From: CAVQAH01 sp963784195
GTDB lineage: Bacteria > Acidobacteriota > Vicinamibacteria > Vicinamibacterales > 2-12-FULL-66-21
Assembly: GCA_963784195.1 (NCBI GenBank)
Contig: CAWARA010000007.1
Span: 99,038 to 163,037, forward strand
DNA: 64,000 nt
Direction: 5' to 3'
Shown: positions 12,766-20,378 of the stretch, in pieces
Layout: every line of letters starts with the position of its first letter
How positions within the stretch are numbered: position 1 is the first letter of the stretch
The notes under the pieces: model-generated
The model's input: only the letters and a program-made list of their open reading frames with translations
Database searches by the model: none
What the model was told of the DNA's origin: nothing
Translations under genes and position numbers: made by a program

Positions 12766-12829
12766 GCCAAGGTCGGCACTGCGTCGGCAGCCGCTTGATG
12801 CAACAAGATGGATCTGTGAAAGCCGCTTA

Positions 12830-13792
12830 CTAGGCCCAGTAGGCCTCACCCGCCGGCTCGGCGATGACGATGTCCTTGAGGAATGCAACTGCCTTGCGCA
12901 GCCCCTCGCCGCCTGACATCACGCTGTCCTCGTGCTCGATGCTGAGCACGTGGTCGTAGCCGACCAGGCGCAGGTTGGTGACGATGTCCTTCCAGACGAG
13001 CGCGTCGTTGCCGTAGCCGACCGTGCGGAAGATCCAGGAGCGTTCGAGCTCGCGCGTGTAGCTCTTCGCGTCGAGGACCCCGTTGCGCATCACGTTCGGG
13101 CGATCGATGCGGCAGTCCTTGGCATGCACGTGAAAGATGGCGTCGCCCAGGGTGCGGATGGCCGTGACGATGTCGACGCCCTGCCAGAACATGTGACTCG
13201 GATCGAAGTTGCAGCCGATCACGCGCGGCGCGATCTCGCGCAGGCGCATCATCGTCTCGGGGTTGTAGGCCACGAAGTTCGGGTGCATCTCGATCGCGAC
13301 GCGCACGCCGGCGGCGCGGCAGGCGCGGGCGGTGTCTTTCCAGTATGGCTTGACGCGTTCTTTCCACTGCCACGCCAACATCGCTGAAAACTCCGGCGGC
13401 CATGGTGACACGATCCAGTTCGGCTGCGTGGCCTTGGGATCTCCGCCGGGGCAGCCGCTGAAGGTGATCACCGTCGACACGTCGAGGCGTCTGGCGAGTT
13501 CGAGCGTCTGCAGGAACACATCGTGATGAGCGCGCGCGATGCGTGTCTGCGGATGGAGCGGGTTGCCGTGACAGCTGAGGGCACTGATGATCAGGCCTCT
13601 GCGGCGAATCGCCTCACGGAATTCCATGAGCCGCCGCTCGCTCCGCAGGAGCACCGAGGGGTTCGCGTGCGCGTTCCCAGGATACGCGCCCGTACCGATC
13701 TCGATCGCCTCGACCCCGAGCTCGACGAGATAGTCCAGCGTTTCCTCGAACGGCTTGTTGCCAAAGAGAACCGAAAAAACGCCGATCTTCAT
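12830..13792 (-). CDS. Sugar phosphate isomerase/epimerase (xylose isomerase-like TIM barrel)
   Basis: 320 residues beginning MKIGVFSVLFGNKPFEETL, a cytosolic TIM barrel of the AP-endonuclease-2/sugar isomerase superfamily. Key barrel segments are visible: AIEIGTGAYPGN, SALSCHGNPLHP, VAIEMHPNFVAYNP, GCNFDPSHMFWQG and FHVHAKDCRID, supplying Glu, Asp and His ligands for a divalent metal. It lies downstream of a Gfo/Idh oxidoreductase on the same strand, with only a short repeat array between. This arrangement is typical of modified-sugar or inositol-type catabolic sets. The substrate is not determinable. Confidence 0.85.
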   Translation of the reverse strand: MKIGVFSVLFGNKPFEETLDYLVELGVEAIEIGTGAYPGNAHANPSVLLRSERRLMEFREAIRRRGLIISALSCHGNPLHPQTRIARAHHDVFLQTLELARRLDVSTVITFSGCPGGDPKATQPNWIVSPWPPEFSAMLAWQWKERVKPYWKDTARACRAAGVRVAIEMHPNFVAYNPETMMRLREIAPRVIGCNFDPSHMFWQGVDIVTAIRTLGDAIFHVHAKDCRIDRPNVMRNGVLDAKSYTRELERSWIFRTVGYGNDALVWKDIVTNLRLVGYDHVLSIEHEDSVMSGGEGLRKAVAFLKDIVIAEPAGEAYWA

Positions 13793-13796
13793 CTCA

Positions 13797-13905
13797 GGAT
13801 CCTCCGTTCGTGGTTCGTGGCCCTAACAACCACAACGAAGCTCGGTACGCCCTTCGAGCGACGAACCACGAACCACGGACTACGGACCACGAACCACGGC
13901 CACAT
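13797..13905. repeat. ACGAACCACG-type repeat array
   Basis: Array of gttcgtggttcgtgg and facing cgaaccacgaaccacgg units between the isomerase and the Gfo/Idh gene. It can fold into a long imperfect hairpin and may separate or attenuate the transcript. Same family as at 1738, 25045, 27470 and 32700. Confidence 0.6.
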
Positions 13906-15032
13906 CACTGCCGAACGTCTACCCATCGCCTCGCATTCGAGGCCTTCTCGATGGCGTCCAGGACGCGCTGATTGCGCACGCCGTCCACGAAGTTGGGCTG
14001 GGGCAGGCGCTTCTCCGCCATGGCTTCCAGAAGGTCGAACACCGTGTGCGTGAACGTGTGCTCGTAACCGATGATGTGACCGGGTGGCCACCAGGCCTTG
14101 ATGTAGGGGTGAACCGGTTCCGTCACCAGGATTCGACGGAAACCGCGAGTAGCCTTCGACCCGGATTCGAAGTAGACCTCGAGCTCGTTCATCCGCTCGA
14201 GATCGAAGGCCACGCTGCCGAGGCTGCCGTTGATCTCGAACCGGTTGTGGTTCTTGCGCCCCAGCGCCATCCGCGTAGCCTCGACCGTGCCCATCGCGCC
14301 GTTCTTGAACCGCACGAGCGCCGTCGCCGCATCGTCCACCGTGACCCGCCCGCTCTTGCCCGGATCGTCCGGCAACGGTCTTTTGCGGATGAACGTTTCG
14401 AGGTGTCCGGCAACCGACACGATTTCGCCGACCAGGAACCGCGCCAGATCGATCGAGTGCGCCGCGAGGTCGCCGAGCGCGCCGGACCCAGCCTGCCGGC
14501 GATCGAGACGCCAGACCAGCGGGAACTTCGGATCGGTAATCCAATCCTGCAGATAGGTTCCACGGAAGTGCCGAATCTCGCCGAGCTCGCCGCGCGCGAT
14601 CAGTTCCTTCGCCAGCATCACCGCCGGTGCGCGGCGGTAGTTGTGACAGATCATGTGCAGCACGCGCGCGCGTTCCACGGCCGCCAGCATGTTCTCGGCT
14701 TCCTTGACCGTGTTCCCGAGAGGCTTCTCACAGAACACGACTTTCCCCGCTCGCGCAGCCGCAATCGCGATCTCCGCATGGGAGTCGCCGGGGGTGCAGA
14801 TATCCACGATGTCGATGTCAGGACGACGGATGACTTCCTGCCAATCCGTCGAAGCCTCCTCCCAGCCAAGCTGTCGGGCAGCAGCAGCGACCTTCGATTG
14901 CGTGCGGCCGCAGAGAACCTTCAGCTTCGGCCGCAGTGTGGGTGAGAAGAAATGATTGACCTGCCGGTACGCGTTGCTGTGCGCCCGGCCCATGAACGCG
15001 TAGCCGATCAGAGCGACGTTGACGTCGGGCAT
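13905..15032 (-). CDS. Gfo/Idh/MocA-family oxidoreductase (cytosolic)
   Basis: 375 residues. I chose ATG 15032 (MPDVNVALIGYAFMGRAHSN) over an upstream ATG because the Rossmann motif begins at once and the longer form would overlap the cytochrome gene. NAD(P)-binding GYAFMG, the FCEKPLGNTVKEAENM segment and a downstream LGDLAAHSIDLARFLVG define the family. No signal sequence is present, unlike the Tat-type paralogue at 1788-3399. Four bp separate it from the upstream cytochrome gene, and the sugar isomerase follows, so an oxidoreductase plus isomerase catabolic unit is likely. Confidence 0.85.
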   Translation of the reverse strand: MPDVNVALIGYAFMGRAHSNAYRQVNHFFSPTLRPKLKVLCGRTQSKVAAAARQLGWEEASTDWQEVIRRPDIDIVDICTPGDSHAEIAIAAARAGKVVFCEKPLGNTVKEAENMLAAVERARVLHMICHNYRRAPAVMLAKELIARGELGEIRHFRGTYLQDWITDPKFPLVWRLDRRQAGSGALGDLAAHSIDLARFLVGEIVSVAGHLETFIRKRPLPDDPGKSGRVTVDDAATALVRFKNGAMGTVEATRMALGRKNHNRFEINGSLGSVAFDLERMNELEVYFESGSKATRGFRRILVTEPVHPYIKAWWPPGHIIGYEHTFTHTVFDLLEAMAEKRLPQPNFVDGVRNQRVLDAIEKASNARRWVDVRQ

Positions 15033-15036
15033 GGGG

Positions 15037-15318
15037 TTATTTTTTTGGCGTCTCTTTGCCAAGTTTGGGGTCGAACGAACGTACCAGCTTCGCCAGCTCG
15101 CGAATCTCCTCTGGCGTGAACTTCTCTTTGTTCGGCAGCATCACCGTTTTCGGCACGCCTTCGGAGATCGTCTTGGCAATCTGATCGATGGTGTCGCCGT
15201 GCGTCCACACGCCGTCAGCGAGAGTCATCCCCGGCAGCGCCGACTTGCCTTCCGGCCCATGACAGGGCTGACAGGTCTTCTTGTAGTTCTCCTGAGCCTT
15301 CTCCTGCGCCGCCGTCAC
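15037..15318 (-). CDS. c-type cytochrome (5' end uncertain)
   Basis: The frame encodes CQPCHGPEGKS, a CxxCH haem c motif, and a later Met region (KTVMLPNKEKFTPEEI) as expected for a mono-haem class I cytochrome of about 90 residues. Position 15318 is a GTG and a poor start, since exported cytochromes need a signal peptide. The frame stays open back to a TAG at about 15447 without an ATG. A neighbouring frame encodes a signal-like AVVVVGFAVVRAQ just upstream, so a small frameshift at the 5' end is likely. It may accept electrons from the GMC dehydrogenase encoded 3 kb upstream. Confidence 0.6.
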   Translation of the reverse strand: MTAAQEKAQENYKKTCQPCHGPEGKSALPGMTLADGVWTHGDTIDQIAKTISEGVPKTVMLPNKEKFTPEEIRELAKLVRSFDPKLGKETPKK

Positions 15319-15456
15319 CTTCGCCGCCGGCGCCGCCTTCGGCGCTGGTTTGGCGGCGGTTCCTTCGGAGTCTGGGCTCGAACGACTGCGAACCCCACGA
15401 CAACAACCGCGAAGACTCAGAATGATGCTCGTGATGGTCAGATTCTATCGCATTGA

Positions 15457-17610
15457 TTAAATAACCTGTGTGTCTCCGTTTCTCTGAGTTAAAGCTCGTT
15501 CCCGTTCCGCTCCGAGAGACCTAGCCACCGTCACAACCTGTGCCGGTGACTCCGATTTCCTCGCGACTAAAGCGAGAAGATAGCAGAGACCAATGGCCAG
15601 CAGAAGCCAGCGGTAACCGGTCACGAGCGACAGGTATTCTCCTACGCCACCGACCATTGCGCCGAGCAGGTTCGTGCCGTAGTCGCGCGCCAGCGAGCTC
15701 GACCGCTTGATGGCCGACCCGAACAGCAGGCCGGCGCACAGAATCGGGCTGAACATCAGCACGGCGTAGAACACTGATTCGACGGCCCGGCTCTCGAATC
15801 CAATCCGGCCGACCGGGATCAGGTAATTCAACGCCAGCAGAGCCACCAGCACAAGGCCCACCAGCGACGCCCGGCGAATCTCGACTTTGGCGACGATGAA
15901 GTTGGCGATGAGCGCCATCGTCAGCACCGACAGAATGGCCAGCGAGGCGACGACCCAGGTCGAGCCCCAGAGCAACGCGAACTGGATGATCGACTTCGTT
16001 TCGAGGAGCATGAAGCCTGCGCCAAGAAGGAAGAACTGCCACGACCAGCGTCCGCCCTGCCCTCTGAGCACGCCCAGCACCACCACCGCGGACACGATGA
16101 GAATCAGCGCGAGCGCGCCGATGTAGTGCCGGGGCACATGGCGGTCGCGCATGTAGAGGAACGGCCAGTCGTCGGTCGCGGCCTCGATCGCCTGGTCGCG
16201 TTTGTGAATCGTCGCCGGGCTTGGCGCATGCGACTGCCCGAAGGCGGTGACGCGATCGGGAACCACCGGATCGGATGTGAGCTGCGCGAGCCTCGGGCCC
16301 GCCATCATCACACCCAAATACGCCCTGGCCGCGTGCACGTGGACGCGCGGCTCCGCACCAAACGCCGCCGCTGCCGTGTTCGCCAGTCGATCGACGAGCC
16401 ACTGCTCGCGGAAGTAGTTGTAGACGACGAGCAGGCCGTCCGGCTTCAGGCGATCGCGAACCGCCCTGAACGACTCCTCCGTGAACATGTAGCTCTCGAG
16501 CCGCACACCTGAAAAGCTCGACTGCATCGTCAGTGAGTCGATCAGCGCAAACACCACGAGGTCGTATTTCCTGGTGGTCGTCCTCAAGAAGTGCCTCGCG
16601 TCGTCGTTGATCACCGTGACGCGTGGGTCGTCATACGGATGATCCGGATGACGCTCCTTGCCCAGCCGCAGGATGACGGGGTCGATCTCGACAGCATCGA
16701 CCGTCTTGGCGCCATGCTTGAGGGCGGCCGCAACGTCGGTGCCCGAGCCCGCACCAAGGATCAACACGTTCTCGAACGTGTTGCCGAACGCCATGTACGG
16801 CCACTGGTAGAAGTATTCCTTGTGCTCGACGGGCGCCATCGACTGGTGAAAGATGTTGTTCACCTCGACGACCGTGTCAGAGCCTTCCTGCCCGACGGTG
16901 ATCTTGTAGTACGGCGACCAGAGCGCGCCACGCGCCATGACGTGAACGACGCCGAGCGCCACGACCAGCAACAGCATGTTCGCGAGCGCAGCGATTCCTG
17001 GTGTGAAGGCGGTCCTCGAAGCCTGGCCTGACCCGGTCTGCGGGACTTCGTCCCTTGTCATGAGCAGCGGGATCGCCGACAGGAACGCGAGCCCGAACCA
17101 CCACGTTGGCGACAACTGGAGCCACGACAGGATGCCGAACGCCGCCACACCTACAATGCTTCCCGCCAGATTGAGCGTGTATCCGCGAAGCGGCTCGGCT
17201 CCCGACATCTCGCTCCCCATCCGCTGCGCCAGCGTGACGAAGAGCGCCGCGACCATGACGAACAGGAGCGGCAGGAGCATCGTGCTCTCGACCACGACGA
17301 CGTCTTCGGTCGTGCCGCTGGTGAAGTAGATGCTCCCCGATGTCGGGATCGCTACCTCCAGCCGCAGGTACGAGACGGCCAGCACGACCAGGAGCTGCAC
17401 GAACGGGAACCAGACAAACAGCCGGCGTCGCGAGGATGCCAGAAGGCAGCCGACACCGATGCCGAGAAAGCTGGCGAGCAGGATGAAGTTCGAGAAGTAC
17501 GCGAGGAGCCGGATGTATGCCGGCATCCATCGGATCAACGCAACTTCGAGGAACAGAACCAGGAACGAGGCGAGGAAGATCCTCGCCGCACGTGCGCCGT
17601 CGGGGGTCAA
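15457..17610 (-). CDS. Membrane-embedded spermidine-synthase-like protein
   Basis: 717 residues. About six transmembrane segments at the N-terminus are followed by a soluble Rossmann-type domain (VLILGAGSGTDVAAALKHG, VDAVEIDPVIL, VINDDARHFLRTT) typical of spermidine synthases, then six or seven more transmembrane segments. Such fused membrane proteins are common in Acidobacteriota and no product has been shown, so polyamine synthesis should not be assumed. The 3' end (about 15475-15530) carries sequence resembling the ctccg...gagttgaagctcgttcc repeat at 20270-20320. The next gene upstream ends 3 bp away, so translational coupling with the dehydrogenase pair is likely. Confidence 0.75.
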   Translation of the reverse strand: MTPDGARAARIFLASFLVLFLEVALIRWMPAYIRLLAYFSNFILLASFLGIGVGCLLASSRRRLFVWFPFVQLLVVLAVSYLRLEVAIPTSGSIYFTSGTTEDVVVVESTMLLPLLFVMVAALFVTLAQRMGSEMSGAEPLRGYTLNLAGSIVGVAAFGILSWLQLSPTWWFGLAFLSAIPLLMTRDEVPQTGSGQASRTAFTPGIAALANMLLLVVALGVVHVMARGALWSPYYKITVGQEGSDTVVEVNNIFHQSMAPVEHKEYFYQWPYMAFGNTFENVLILGAGSGTDVAAALKHGAKTVDAVEIDPVILRLGKERHPDHPYDDPRVTVINDDARHFLRTTTRKYDLVVFALIDSLTMQSSFSGVRLESYMFTEESFRAVRDRLKPDGLLVVYNYFREQWLVDRLANTAAAAFGAEPRVHVHAARAYLGVMMAGPRLAQLTSDPVVPDRVTAFGQSHAPSPATIHKRDQAIEAATDDWPFLYMRDRHVPRHYIGALALILIVSAVVVLGVLRGQGGRWSWQFFLLGAGFMLLETKSIIQFALLWGSTWVVASLAILSVLTMALIANFIVAKVEIRRASLVGLVLVALLALNYLIPVGRIGFESRAVESVFYAVLMFSPILCAGLLFGSAIKRSSSLARDYGTNLLGAMVGGVGEYLSLVTGYRWLLLAIGLCYLLALVARKSESPAQVVTVARSLGAERERALTQRNGDTQVI

Positions 17611-17613
17611 CCT

Positions 17614-18222
17614 CTACTCCTCCGGCAGCCCGAGTTGGGTGAGTGCTTCGGTGGGACAGCCGGTCCATTCGGAAACAACCGTGTTCCCGATGTAGCCGAG
17701 GTCCTTGATGCCGATTTTGCTGGTCCAGAAACCACTGGCGGTCAAATCTCTGAAGCTCCTGAAGAATGTCTGGCCGTGCGACAGCCCCGGTTTGAGCTCG
17801 CCGTACGTCGAGATGTCGTCGAGCACCTCTGCGCGCTGAGTCTCGCTGGCTGCGAGAAACGTCTTGTCGAACCGTTCCTGGCACTCGAGGTCGAGCCACG
17901 CCAGCCCGCCGCGCATCGGCGTTTGACGCGTCGGCATGTCAATCATGATGAAGTCCATGAACTCGGGTACGCCAGCGTCCGTTGCGCTCCCCGACCGTTC
18001 GTCCGCGGGAATGATCAGATCCACGAGCACGCGGACGGTCTGGTATTCGTGTGGCGTGAAGAACTTCGGCTTGAACGCCGTGGCCGTCTTGCGCGCCGTC
18101 TCGCGCGCGGCTTGCGCCTGGTGATGCGCCTGCGCTGCTTCCGCATCGGTCAGCGCAAGTCCCGCGGCCACGGGTGCAGCCGACAGGATCTTGAGTGCTG
18201 CGCGTCGGTTCAGGGCGTCCAT
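17614..18222 (-). CDS. Gluconate 2-dehydrogenase subunit 3-like small subunit (Tat-exported)
   Basis: 202 residues from ATG 18222 (MDALNRRAALKILSAAPVAAG), which gives a twin-arginine signal; the longer form from 18333 is rejected because it overlaps the GMC gene. FFTPHEYQTVRVLVDLIIP and EFMDFIMID are typical of the gluconate_2-dh3 family. The gene starts 1 bp after the GMC oxidoreductase stop. In FAD-dependent sugar dehydrogenases the small subunit carries the Tat signal and pilots the signal-less GMC subunit through the membrane, which fits because the GMC protein here has no signal peptide. Confidence 0.88.
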   Translation of the reverse strand: MDALNRRAALKILSAAPVAAGLALTDAEAAQAHHQAQAARETARKTATAFKPKFFTPHEYQTVRVLVDLIIPADERSGSATDAGVPEFMDFIMIDMPTRQTPMRGGLAWLDLECQERFDKTFLAASETQRAEVLDDISTYGELKPGLSHGQTFFRSFRDLTASGFWTSKIGIKDLGYIGNTVVSEWTGCPTEALTQLGLPEE

Positions 18223-18223
18223 C

Positions 18224-19942
18224 TCAGGCCATCGCCTTTCGTTGTTCCACGATGTAGTCGCTGGCGCGCCACGCGAGCGCAAGGATCGTCCAGGTGGGGT
18301 TCTTGTCCGGCTGCGTGACGAACGGCCCGCCATCCACTACATACACGTTCTTGACGTCGTGCGCCTGACAGTATCCATTGACCACTGACGTCGACGGATC
18401 CGCGCCCATTCGTGTGACGCCGAGCTCGTGAATGATGCGCCCGCCCGGCAGGATCCCGTAGTCGCGCTCCTTCGAAGGCATGGGCGACGTCGGCGTGCCG
18501 CCCATCGCTTCGATGATCGCGCGAAACGTCTCCTGCATGTGCTTGACCTGGTTGATCTCGTAATCGCTCCACTTGAAGTGGAAGCGCAGCACCGGAATCC
18601 CCCACTTGTCGACGACGGATGGATCGAGCTCGCAGTAGCTGTCCTTGTTGGGAATCATCTCGCCGCGTCCAGAGAAGCCCACGGTGGCGCCGTAGAACCG
18701 GCGGTAATCGTCCTTCAGCGACTTGCCGTAACCTGCGCCCGACTCCGGCCGTCCCGAGCCCTCCATACCCATGTAATTGTGGATGCCGCCCATGAACCCG
18801 AACATCGGCATGCCCCGGCCGCCGCCGATCTCGATGTGGTAGCCGCGCGGAAAATCGAGCTTGCTGTTGTCGAGCCACCACGGCATGAAGAGATGCGCGC
18901 CGCCCGCACCGTCATGGTTGTGTGCGTGCCCGTCCATCATCTTTGGGATGAATCCCGAGACGCCGGCGCCGGTCGTGTCGGTCAGATACTTGCCGACCAC
19001 GCCGCTCGAGTTCGCCAGGCCTTGCGGGAACTTCGATGACTTCGAGTTCAGCAGGATTCTCGCGGACTCACACGCGCTGGCAGCGAGGACCACGATACGC
19101 GCGCGCACGTGATTGTCACGGCGCGTGTTCTTGTCGATGTAGGCAACGCCGTTCGCGAGGCCCGTGTCGTCCACCGTCACCTCGCGCGCCATCGCGTTGG
19201 TGATGATCGTCAGACGCTTGGTCGCGAGCGCGGGCGGGAGGAGCACCGACGGCGACGAGAAGTTCGAGTGCGTCGCGCAGCCACGGAAGCACTGGCCGCA
19301 ATAGTGGCAGGCAGGACGTCCATTCAGCGGCTGCGTGAGAATCGACAACCGGTTGGCGATGCAGGTGATCCCGAGCTTGTCCGCCGCCTGCTTGATCAGG
19401 AACTCGTAGCAGCGCGGCTTCGGCGGCGGCATGAAGATCCCGTCGGGATCGTTGGGCAGCCCCTCGGCGCTGCCAAAAATGCCCACGAGCCGATCCAGCC
19501 GATCGTAGTACGGCTTCACATCGTCGTACGAGATCGGCCAGTCGTCGCCGAGGCTTTCGAGCGTGCCTCTCCTGAAATCCTTCGGACCGAACCGCAGCGA
19601 AATGCGGCCCCAGTGATTCGTGCGACCGCCGAGCATGCGGGAGCGGAACCAGTCGAACGTGCTGCCCGCACCAGTCGTGTACGGCTCACCGTCGAGCGTC
19701 CAGCCGCCCAGCGCCGCGTCGAACTCCCCGAACTGACGTTCGTTCGTCGACGCACCGCGCCGCGGCGAGTCGTACGGCCACACGAACATCTTCGTGTCCT
19801 TGACGGAGTCCCACATCGGACCCGCCTCGAGCATGACGACGTTTGCGCCCGCTTCGGTGAGCACCTTGGCAGCCATGCCGCCACCAGCCCCCGACCCGAT
19901 GATGCAGACGTCGTACACGACGCGGCTGCGAAGTATCTGCAT
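18224..19942 (-). CDS. GMC-family FAD-dependent sugar/alcohol dehydrogenase large subunit
   Basis: 572 residues from ATG 19942 (MQILRSRVVYDVCIIGSGAGGG). The FAD-binding GSGAGGG motif is at the N-terminus, followed by GGRTNHWGRISLR and a cysteine cluster CHYCGQCFRGCATHS. The C-terminal active-site region includes GGRIIHELGVTRMG and DKNPTWTILALAWRASDYI. Together with the adjacent small subunit and nearby cytochrome c it matches the layout of gluconate 2-dehydrogenase and glucoside 3-dehydrogenase complexes that oxidise sugars in the periplasm. With DUF1080 proteins nearby, C3 oxidation of a glycoside is a reasonable inference. The start is fixed by the FAD fold; the longer upstream reading frame runs into repeat DNA. 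Confidence 0.88.
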   Translation of the reverse strand: MQILRSRVVYDVCIIGSGAGGGMAAKVLTEAGANVVMLEAGPMWDSVKDTKMFVWPYDSPRRGASTNERQFGEFDAALGGWTLDGEPYTTGAGSTFDWFRSRMLGGRTNHWGRISLRFGPKDFRRGTLESLGDDWPISYDDVKPYYDRLDRLVGIFGSAEGLPNDPDGIFMPPPKPRCYEFLIKQAADKLGITCIANRLSILTQPLNGRPACHYCGQCFRGCATHSNFSSPSVLLPPALATKRLTIITNAMAREVTVDDTGLANGVAYIDKNTRRDNHVRARIVVLAASACESARILLNSKSSKFPQGLANSSGVVGKYLTDTTGAGVSGFIPKMMDGHAHNHDGAGGAHLFMPWWLDNSKLDFPRGYHIEIGGGRGMPMFGFMGGIHNYMGMEGSGRPESGAGYGKSLKDDYRRFYGATVGFSGRGEMIPNKDSYCELDPSVVDKWGIPVLRFHFKWSDYEINQVKHMQETFRAIIEAMGGTPTSPMPSKERDYGILPGGRIIHELGVTRMGADPSTSVVNGYCQAHDVKNVYVVDGGPFVTQPDKNPTWTILALAWRASDYIVEQRKAMA

Positions 19943-19961
19943 GGAGGGTTGATTGTAGTTC

Positions 19962-20368
19962 AATGCCGGGGCGGAGGGGACGGAGTCTCGGGGACGGAGG
20001 TTACGGAGGGACACGGAACGAGCTTCAACTCGGAGAAACGGAGGAACGGAGATCTCAGTCCTTATCAAGGTTCCGAGCCGATGGCGGCCCGGCCATAGGC
20101 CGGGCCGGGCGATCGACTGACGCCCTGCGGACACAAGCCGCGACGGAAGGGCTGGCTGAGCGGCTTGTGTCCGCAGGGCGTCAGTCGATCGCTCGCCGCG
20201 CAAGCGCGGCGCCATCGGCGCGAGAGCGCCACGAAAGGCTCAGCGCGTTGCCCCGCACTCATTCACCAAATGACTCCGTTTCTCCGCGTCTCCGAGTTGA
20301 AGCTCGTTCCGTTCCCTCCGTCCCCCCGTCCCCCGTTCCCTCCGTCCCCTCCGTCCCCTCGAATGTCA
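19962..20368. repeat. Large nested inverted repeat with cloverleaf-like core
   Basis: The whole gap between the divergent GMC and UPF0182 genes is a quasi-palindrome of about 400 bp. Outer arms (ggaacgagcttcaactcgga near 20015 and its complement near 20295) enclose a perfect 32 bp inverted pair, 20110-20141 against 20160-20191, separated by 18 bp. Between outer and inner arms each side carries its own hairpin (cggcccggccataggccggg; gccgcgcaagcgcggc), flanked by ccgatggcg and cgccatcgg. The result would be a cruciform with side stems. No gene is present. Confidence 0.85.
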
Positions 20369-20378
20369 TAATCCCCCC

